A stretch of DNA of 10,723 nt from CAYYAQ01 sp964469555 (GTDB lineage Bacteria > Planctomycetota > UBA1135 > UBA2386): positions 1-10,723 of the forward strand of contig CAYYAQ010000179.1 of assembly GCA_964469555.1 (NCBI GenBank). Direction: 5' to 3'. Shown here piece after piece: positions 5,746 through 10,723 of this stretch. The notes under the pieces were generated by a model. That model was given only the letters and a program-made list of their open reading frames with translations, had not been told where the DNA came from and searched no databases. Each line of letters starts with the position of its first letter. The first letter of the stretch is position 1. The position numbers were made by a program, and so were the translations under genes.

Positions 5746-5978
5746 GATGGATCCTCGCAGGTCTGGCGTTTGCGCTGCTGGTCGCCCTTTCGGTATTCAC
5801 GGTGTCGATCCGGACGCGAAACCTCGCCGTGCGGGCGCGGATCGCGGGCCACAACGACCAGATCATCTCGCTGCGGGTGGAACAAGCGCGACGAATGCAG
5901 AATCAGCGGGGCCTTGATCTCACCGCCGACTTGATCCAGCGCTTGCGGCGGTATCGCCGCAGCAGTCCGTTCCAGTAG
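5742..5978 (+). CDS. ftsL: Short FtsL-like bitopic division protein
   Basis: This 78-residue protein has an N-terminal membrane segment (about residues 3-23) followed at once by an Arg-rich, helix-prone region with hydrophobic spacing (L28, I34, I41/I42, L44, then L58, L60, L64, L68) and no other domain. That is the topology of FtsL, which joins FtsB and FtsQ and activates the FtsWI septal synthase through a periplasmic coiled coil. Sequence similarity to known FtsL is not recognisable by eye. The symbol rests on size, topology and the conserved slot between rsmH and the FtsI-type gene. It is shorter than typical FtsL (about 100-120) and has almost no cytoplasmic tail. The start is GTG 5742, overlapping the rsmH TGA as GTGA, with GAGG seven bases upstream. 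Confidence 0.6.
   Translation: MRWILAGLAFALLVALSVFTVSIRTRNLAVRARIAGHNDQIISLRVEQARRMQNQRGLDLTADLIQRLRRYRRSSPFQ
5944..5961 (+). other. Small hairpin near the end of the ftsL-like gene
   Basis: TGCGGCG (5944-5950) and CGCCGCA (5955-5961) form a perfect seven-pair stem with a GTAT loop, inside the codons for RLRRYRRS. It ends 14 bases before the stop and has no T run after it, so it is not a terminator. It may simply reflect repeated arginine codons. Confidence 0.4.
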
Positions 5979-6010
5979 TCAGCAATTCCAGCAGGTCGAG
6001 AAGAGGTAGA

Positions 6011-8023
6011 ATGGATCGTAGCGAGAAGTGGAAGACGCTCATGTGTTTTGCCCTCTTCGGCTGCGTCGTTATAGGTCTCTGCATTCGCCTCACCTACCTT
6101 CAGGCCGTCAGGGCCGAGCCGAACCGGAAGAGCGTCAAGCGTGCGCGCGACGTCTACGAGCCGCTGCCTTTTGCCCGCGGTGACATCGTCGACCGGATGG
6201 GCAAGCTGCTCGCCCACGACCGGTTGACCCTCTCGGTGCGCGCCGAGTTCCAGGCTCGTGTGCCGAAGGGCGCTCCGCGCATCCCAGACACGATCATGGA
6301 CTTCCTCGCGTCCCGGCTCGCGTCGAACTTGGTCGTGGGCGACCCGGAGCGGGGGTCGCGTTCTGTCCTGGCCAAGAAGCTCGGCAAGCGGATGCGCATC
6401 GCGCCTCACAAGCTGATGCCGTCGAAGTTCCGGACGGTCGACTACCTCTCGGTCGATTTCCTCGTGTGCGGCGACCTGGACTCCCATGAGTCGGTGCGTC
6501 GTCTGCGACTCGAGGCGAACCTCTGGCGTTCCAAGAAGAAGATGCCAGGGCGGCTGCACCTCAGCATCACGAAGAACTACACGCGGACCTACCCGGATCG
6601 GGAGTCCACCTTTGGCCCGGTGGGCAACCACTACATCGCGGAGCGAAAGGCAAAGACGGCCTCGGGTCTAACGCGGACCGTCCGCTACGAGGACTACGTG
6701 GGGCTCGAATCCTGCTCCGTGCTCTGGCCAGAAAAGCCAGCCCTGCGCGCGCTCTCGAGGCCGCACCAGCTCGATTTCAAGGACTCCCGACGCCGGCGGT
6801 TCTGGACCGGACTCGGAGTCGACCCGCGCATGCCTTCGCGGCTGCACTGCACGATCGACCTCGAACTACAGAAGGCTGCACACGCCGAACTCCGCGTCGC
6901 GGCGAAAGCGGTCACGGATCACTACAAGTCGTCGTTTGAGTGGGGCGCGATCGTGCTCGTCGACTTGGAACTGGGCGACATCCTCGCCATGGCATCCCAC
7001 TACCCGGGACGCAAGGGCGTCACGCCCTTCGCCCCAGTCGAGAACGCCTTCGAACCAGGATCCGTCGTCAAGCCGCTCGTCATCGGCTACGCGCTCGAAC
7101 AGGGCAAGGTCGGATGGCACGACAGCATCGACTGCACGCCGACCCGTTCGCGCAACGGACGCCCGGTCGACGGCCACCCCGGTCGCACCATCCGCGACGA
7201 CCACCGTTGCGGCGTCCTCACGACCCGCGAGGTCATCGTGCAGAGCAGCAACATCGGCGCGGTCAAGATCGGCACACGGCTCGGTCGGAGCGGGATGCGG
7301 GACTATCTGCGGCACTACGGGTTCTGCACGAAGACCGACATCGGTCTGCCCAGGGAGACCCGCGGGCGTGGTCCGGAGGGCGGTATCGAAGCACTGCCCG
7401 AGATGCGGGAACGGAAGTTCGGTCGCTTCACCGGCCCGTCTCTCAGTTTCGGCTACGAACTCAACGTCACCGCCGTGCAGCTGGCCCGCGCCTATCTCCG
7501 GTTGTTGTCAGGTCGCGAGCGGGAGCTCCGGCTCGTCAGCGCGGTGGAGACCGGCTCCAGGACGGTGCACGCGCCCTCCGGCGACAAGCCGCAAACGGGG
7601 TTCTTGTCGGAAGATACGGTCGAGAAGATCCGGGATGCGATGGCTGGGGTGGTCTCGGAAGAGCACCACGCCACCGGTCGTCACCTCTACAAGATGATCA
7701 AGGATCTGGGGCATGCCCAACCGCTCATGGCGGGCAAGACCGGGACCTCGGATTCTCCGATCGGTGGAATTGCGAAGAAGACCGCTGCTTTCGTCGGGTT
7801 CGCGCCCGTCGCCAAGCCTCGGTATCTCGTCGTGTGTGTTCTTCGGAAGGATCGTGCTGGGCGATTCTACGGAGGGAGTTATGCTGCCCTACCAGCTGGC
7901 CGACTGCTTCTCGCCGCCTTGGCGTTGCAGCAGAAAAGCCGGTCGCCCCGTTCCAAGCAGGTCAGAGCATGGAAAGGGGTTCGGGGTAGTTCCTCGAGCA
8001 AAAAGAAGTCAGGCGGTTCATGA
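6011..8023 (+). CDS. ftsI: Class B penicillin-binding protein, septal transpeptidase (FtsI/PBP3-like)
   Basis: This membrane-anchored transpeptidase cross-links peptidoglycan, by its position at the septum with FtsW. Of 670 residues, about 8-28 form the single membrane anchor. The N-terminal class B domain begins with RGDIVDRMGKLLA (57-69) and includes TRTYPDRESTFGPVG and YVGLE. The catalytic domain starts near CTIDLELQ and has all three active-site motifs: S351-V-V-K354, S412-S-N414 and K576-T-G578. No PASTA repeats are present. The C-terminus ends in a basic, Ser/Lys-rich tail (SSSSKKKSGGS). It is longer than E. coli FtsI (588), with the extra length mainly in the N-terminal domain and tail. 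ATG 6011 follows AGAGG with five bases of spacing. Its TGA overlaps the murE ATG. The class is certain; the septal assignment relies on the dcw context. Confidence 0.93.
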   Translation: MDRSEKWKTLMCFALFGCVVIGLCIRLTYLQAVRAEPNRKSVKRARDVYEPLPFARGDIVDRMGKLLAHDRLTLSVRAEFQARVPKGAPRIPDTIMDFLASRLASNLVVGDPERGSRSVLAKKLGKRMRIAPHKLMPSKFRTVDYLSVDFLVCGDLDSHESVRRLRLEANLWRSKKKMPGRLHLSITKNYTRTYPDRESTFGPVGNHYIAERKAKTASGLTRTVRYEDYVGLESCSVLWPEKPALRALSRPHQLDFKDSRRRRFWTGLGVDPRMPSRLHCTIDLELQKAAHAELRVAAKAVTDHYKSSFEWGAIVLVDLELGDILAMASHYPGRKGVTPFAPVENAFEPGSVVKPLVIGYALEQGKVGWHDSIDCTPTRSRNGRPVDGHPGRTIRDDHRCGVLTTREVIVQSSNIGAVKIGTRLGRSGMRDYLRHYGFCTKTDIGLPRETRGRGPEGGIEALPEMRERKFGRFTGPSLSFGYELNVTAVQLARAYLRLLSGRERELRLVSAVETGSRTVHAPSGDKPQTGFLSEDTVEKIRDAMAGVVSEEHHATGRHLYKMIKDLGHAQPLMAGKTGTSDSPIGGIAKKTAAFVGFAPVAKPRYLVVCVLRKDRAGRFYGGSYAALPAGRLLLAALALQQKSRSPRSKQVRAWKGVRGSSSSKKKSGGS

Positions 8024-9534
8024 CAGAGCTAACGTACCCTTCGGGTCTGTCTCCAAATGTGGGCGTTGTCAGCCTCCAGTCCATTCTCGATTGCATAGCA
8101 CCCCGGGAGGTGTTGCGCTTCCGTCACCTGCGCATCGCAGGCCTTGCCTTCTACTCGGGCGAGGTGCAGCCGGGCAATCTCTTCTTCGCGATCCACGGGA
8201 CGCGCCACAACGGCAGTGTCTACGCGAACGAGGCCCTGCGCCGCGGCGCGGTGGCTGTCGTCGCGGAGGAGCCGCTCAACCTGCCGTGCCCGGTCCTCGT
8301 GGTGAAGAGCGCGCGCCAGGCCCTCGCCGACGCCGCGCGCCTCTACTACGGCGATCCGTCGAAGGACATCGACGTGGTCGGGATCACGGGGACGAATGGC
8401 AAGACGACGGTCGCGCACCTGATCCGCAGCTGCCTCGAACTCGAAGGAGAGTCCGCGGGGATCATCGGCACGAACGGCTACGACTTCGGTGGACGCGTCG
8501 TGCCGAACCAGAACACGACGCCGGACCCGATGCGCGTCAACGGCTACATTCGCGAGATGGCTGACCGCGGCGCGCGGGCTTGCGTCATGGAGGTCAGCAG
8601 CCACGCGCTAGTCCAGGACCGGGTGCGCGGCGTGGAATTCGCTGTCGGGGTCTTCACGAACCTGACGCCGGAACACCTCGACTATCACGGCACGATCGAA
8701 GAGTACGCGAAGGCCAAGTCGGAGTTGTTCCGCATGCTCGGTGGCCGCTCCACCGCGTGCATCTGCCTCGACTCGCCGATGGCCCAGATGATGATCGAGG
8801 CTTGTGCGGACGAGGTATTCCTCGCGACGTTCGGTCTCCACAGCGAGGCCCGGGTTCGCGCCGAGAACCTCATTTGCAAGCTCGAGGGCACCAAGTTCGA
8901 CCTCGTGATGCCGCGTGGGCGCGTCGAGCTCATGCTGCGATTGCCGGGCCGGCACAACGTGCAAAATGCTCTCGCCGCTGCGACGGCAGCCCTGTCGCTC
9001 GGTGTGTCGGAGTTGAGCATCGCGGCGGCGCTCGAACGGTGCCGATCCGTCGACGGCCGACTGGAACTCGTCGGTCGGAGCGACGACGTCAAGGTGTTCG
9101 TGGACTACGCGCATACCCCGGACGCGCTGGAGCAGGTGTGTTCCACGCTCGCATCCCTGACGAAGGGTCGGTTGCTTGTGGTGTTTGGTTGCGGCGGCGA
9201 TCGCGATCGGAGCAAGCGCCCGCTGATGAGTGATGCCGTCGCCAGATTCGCGGGCGTCGGATTCATGACGAGCGACAATCCTCGCTCCGAAGATCCCGAC
9301 TCGATCCTCGACGACATGGAACAGGGATTGAACGGCGACGCCGGTCGGTTCTTCCGCATCGTCGATCGCCGCGAGGCCATCCAGCAAGCGGTTCAGACCG
9401 CTCGCCCTGGTGACACGGTCTTGATCGCGGGCAAGGGTCACGAGAGCTATCAAATCTTGCGTGACAGCGTGATTCCCTTCGACGACCGGGAAGAAGCGCG
9501 CCTTGCGCTCGCCGCCAAGGTGGGGCACGAGTGA
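8020..9534 (+). CDS. murE: UDP-MurNAc-L-Ala-D-Glu:meso-diaminopimelate ligase MurE
   Basis: MurE is a cytoplasmic ATP-dependent ligase that adds the third residue of the peptidoglycan stem peptide. The 504 residues show the Mur ligase plan. The N-terminal UDP-binding domain includes GEVQPGNLFFAIHG, and the ATP loop is GITGTNGKTT with K128. Then come NTTPDP, TNLTPEHLDYHGT and YAKAKSELF (bearing the lysine that is carbamylated in homologues). The C-terminal domain has DGRLE, DYAHTPDAL, FGCGGDRDRSKRP, D419-N-P-R422 with SEDP after it, and AGKGHE. DNPR is the signature of enzymes that choose meso-DAP, while lysine-adding MurE has a different residue at the Arg position. ATG 8020 overlaps the stop of the PBP gene (ATGA) and has AGGCGG just upstream. 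Its own TGA overlaps the murF GTG. Confidence 0.97.
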   Translation: MTELTYPSGLSPNVGVVSLQSILDCIAPREVLRFRHLRIAGLAFYSGEVQPGNLFFAIHGTRHNGSVYANEALRRGAVAVVAEEPLNLPCPVLVVKSARQALADAARLYYGDPSKDIDVVGITGTNGKTTVAHLIRSCLELEGESAGIIGTNGYDFGGRVVPNQNTTPDPMRVNGYIREMADRGARACVMEVSSHALVQDRVRGVEFAVGVFTNLTPEHLDYHGTIEEYAKAKSELFRMLGGRSTACICLDSPMAQMMIEACADEVFLATFGLHSEARVRAENLICKLEGTKFDLVMPRGRVELMLRLPGRHNVQNALAAATAALSLGVSELSIAAALERCRSVDGRLELVGRSDDVKVFVDYAHTPDALEQVCSTLASLTKGRLLVVFGCGGDRDRSKRPLMSDAVARFAGVGFMTSDNPRSEDPDSILDDMEQGLNGDAGRFFRIVDRREAIQQAVQTARPGDTVLIAGKGHESYQILRDSVIPFDDREEARLALAAKVGHE

Positions 9535-10723
9535 TTCCGACCGGACTGGCGACGAGCAGAAACGAGTCGAGAGACCCGGACGGGTTTGGAGCTGTCTTCC
9601 TGTCAGGAGCGTGCTCGGGCCGGGTCTTGCGACGGGGATTGGAGGCGAGTCGGATCGTGGTCGACAGCCGTGAAGTGCGGCCTGGCGATTGTTTCGTCGC
9701 GTTGTGCGGTGAGAACTTCGATGGGCACGATTTCCTCCCGCAGGTTCTCGCCAAAGGGGCCGCCGGTGTCGTCGTCAGCCGTTCGATGTCCCGCGCCGAT
9801 CTGGGCGCAGGCGCGTTCTTCGTGCGCGTTGAGGACACGAGTAGCGCCCTTCTGAGTATCGCCCACGCGCATCGCATGCGGTGCCGCGCGAAGGTCATCG
9901 GCATCACCGGTTCGTGTGGCAAGACGAGCACCAAAGACATGCTCGGCGAGGTGCTCGGTCGCGTGATGCCCACCGTGCAGTCCCCGAAGTCCTTCAACAA
10001 CCACGTGGGCGTCCCGCTGACGATCTTCCAGGTGAGCCGCGAGACCCGCGTCGCCGTCGTGGAGATCGGCACGAACGCGCCCGGCGAGATCGAACAACTC
10101 TCCGCGGTCGCCAAGCCCGATATCGGCATCGTCACCCGGGTGGACGAGAGTCATCTGATGCGGCTGCACACCCTGCGTGGTGTCGCTCTCGAGAAATCCA
10201 ACCTCGTCGCCGCGCTGCGAGCAGATGGTCTCGCGATCCTCAACGGCGACGATCCGAGCAGCTCGTGGATGCGCGACGTCACCGACGCGCGCGTACTCGA
10301 GGTGCGCGTCGGTCGTGAGGCGGATTGGTTTGCGACCGACGTCCACTTCCATGGGCTGGGTACGTCCTTCCGACTCCAAGGCGAGACCGCCGTCACGTTG
10401 CCACGTCTGGGCACACACAACGTCTACAACGCCCTGTTCACGATCGCTGCAGCGCGCGAACTCGGTGTTTCCGAACATGACATCCTCGCCGGTCTCTGCG
10501 ATGTGCCGCCGACAGCTCGACGGCTCGAATGCAAGCGACTCGGTGACATCGCGATCATCGACGACACCTACAACAGCAACCTCGCGTCCGCGCGGGCGGC
10601 TCTTCTCGCTCTCTCCGGTCTCAAGACTGGAGGACGTCGGCTCGTGGTGCTCGGCGAGATGTTGGAGCTCGGCGATCAGAGCGAAGCGATGCACCGACAG
10701 CTCGGCGACGAGGTCGCGCGTTT
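9531..10723 (+). CDS. murF: UDP-MurNAc-tripeptide:D-Ala-D-Ala ligase MurF (C-terminus beyond window)
   Basis: MurF attaches D-alanyl-D-alanine to the UDP-MurNAc-tripeptide, the last cytoplasmic ligation of the precursor. The 397 codons visible show SRIVVDSREVRPGDCFVAL near the N-terminus, the ATP loop GITGSCGKTSTKD with K131, SPKSFNNHVGVPLT, VVEIGTNAPGEI, GTHNVYNALFTIAA, DDTYNSN and VLGEMLELG, all MurF landmarks. The segment usually written TNIGPAHLE reads TRVDESHLM here (residues 202-210), keeping His-Leu but replacing Asn and Gly. DDTYNSN is followed by Leu instead of the usual Pro. The start GTG 9531 overlaps the murE stop as GTGA. About 50-80 residues are probably missing at the right edge. 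MraY and MurD would be expected next, if the usual cluster order holds. Confidence 0.95.
   Translation, partial: MIPTGLATSRNESRDPDGFGAVFLSGACSGRVLRRGLEASRIVVDSREVRPGDCFVALCGENFDGHDFLPQVLAKGAAGVVVSRSMSRADLGAGAFFVRVEDTSSALLSIAHAHRMRCRAKVIGITGSCGKTSTKDMLGEVLGRVMPTVQSPKSFNNHVGVPLTIFQVSRETRVAVVEIGTNAPGEIEQLSAVAKPDIGIVTRVDESHLMRLHTLRGVALEKSNLVAALRADGLAILNGDDPSSSWMRDVTDARVLEVRVGREADWFATDVHFHGLGTSFRLQGETAVTLPRLGTHNVYNALFTIAAARELGVSEHDILAGLCDVPPTARRLECKRLGDIAIIDDTYNSNLASARAALLALSGLKTGGRRLVVLGEMLELGDQSEAMHRQLGDEVAR

Noticed and set aside
9603..10694. Long open frame of 363 codons on the - strand
   Set aside because: It lies antisense to murF, whose + strand frame has clear family motifs. The - strand product is rich in His, Arg, Asp and Gly and resembles no family, as expected for a shadow frame in high-GC DNA.

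Overview
The window is a high-GC bacterial chromosome segment, dense with genes and strongly G/C-biased at third codon positions. Its core is the start of a division and cell wall (dcw) cluster on the + strand: mraZ, rsmH, a short ftsL-like gene, a class B penicillin-binding protein (ftsI-like), murE, and murF cut by the right edge. The MurE carries the DNPR signature of meso-diaminopimelate-adding enzymes, so a DAP-type peptidoglycan is predicted. The lineage cannot be fixed from sequence alone. A deep-branching, Planctomycetota-like or other high-GC Gram-negative bacterium is my guess, and it is inference only.

Layout. Positions 1-287 (- strand) hold the N-terminal two thirds of D-aminoacyl-tRNA deacylase (dtd). 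Positions 294-1877 (- strand) encode an exported, very long coiled-coil protein with a lysine/arginine-rich tail. Its stop lies 6 nt before the dtd TTG start and in the same frame. A 119-bp divergent intergenic region (1878-1996) contains an operator-like repeat, TGCGATG twice in tandem and then inverted. On the + strand, 1997-2893 encodes a xylose-isomerase-like TIM-barrel protein whose usual metal ligands look mostly lost. A DHH/DHHA1 phosphoesterase (2908-3996) follows after 14 nt. A roughly 250-bp non-coding stretch comes next, with a weak terminator candidate, G/C-rich palindromes and a phased array of TGGGN boxes that looks like the MraZ autoregulatory operator overlapping a sigma70-like promoter.

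The dcw genes are tightly packed. rsmH/ftsL, ftsI/murE and murE/murF each overlap by four bases (GTGA or ATGA), which indicates one translationally coupled transcript. The exception is the mraZ-rsmH junction, which holds a perfect 12-bp hairpin with a GGGG loop, a candidate attenuator or processing site that could set mraZ apart from the biosynthetic genes. Functionally, MraZ would regulate the operon, RsmH methylates 16S rRNA, FtsL-like and FtsI-like proteins act in septal peptidoglycan synthesis, and MurE and MurF add the third residue and the D-Ala-D-Ala dipeptide to the precursor.

The most notable points are the MraZ box array, the mraZ-rsmH hairpin, the degenerate TIM-barrel metal site, and the in-frame single-stop junction between the coiled-coil gene and dtd. 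I see no mobile element, CRISPR array, tRNA or rRNA gene, and no clear sign of an entirely new multi-gene system.
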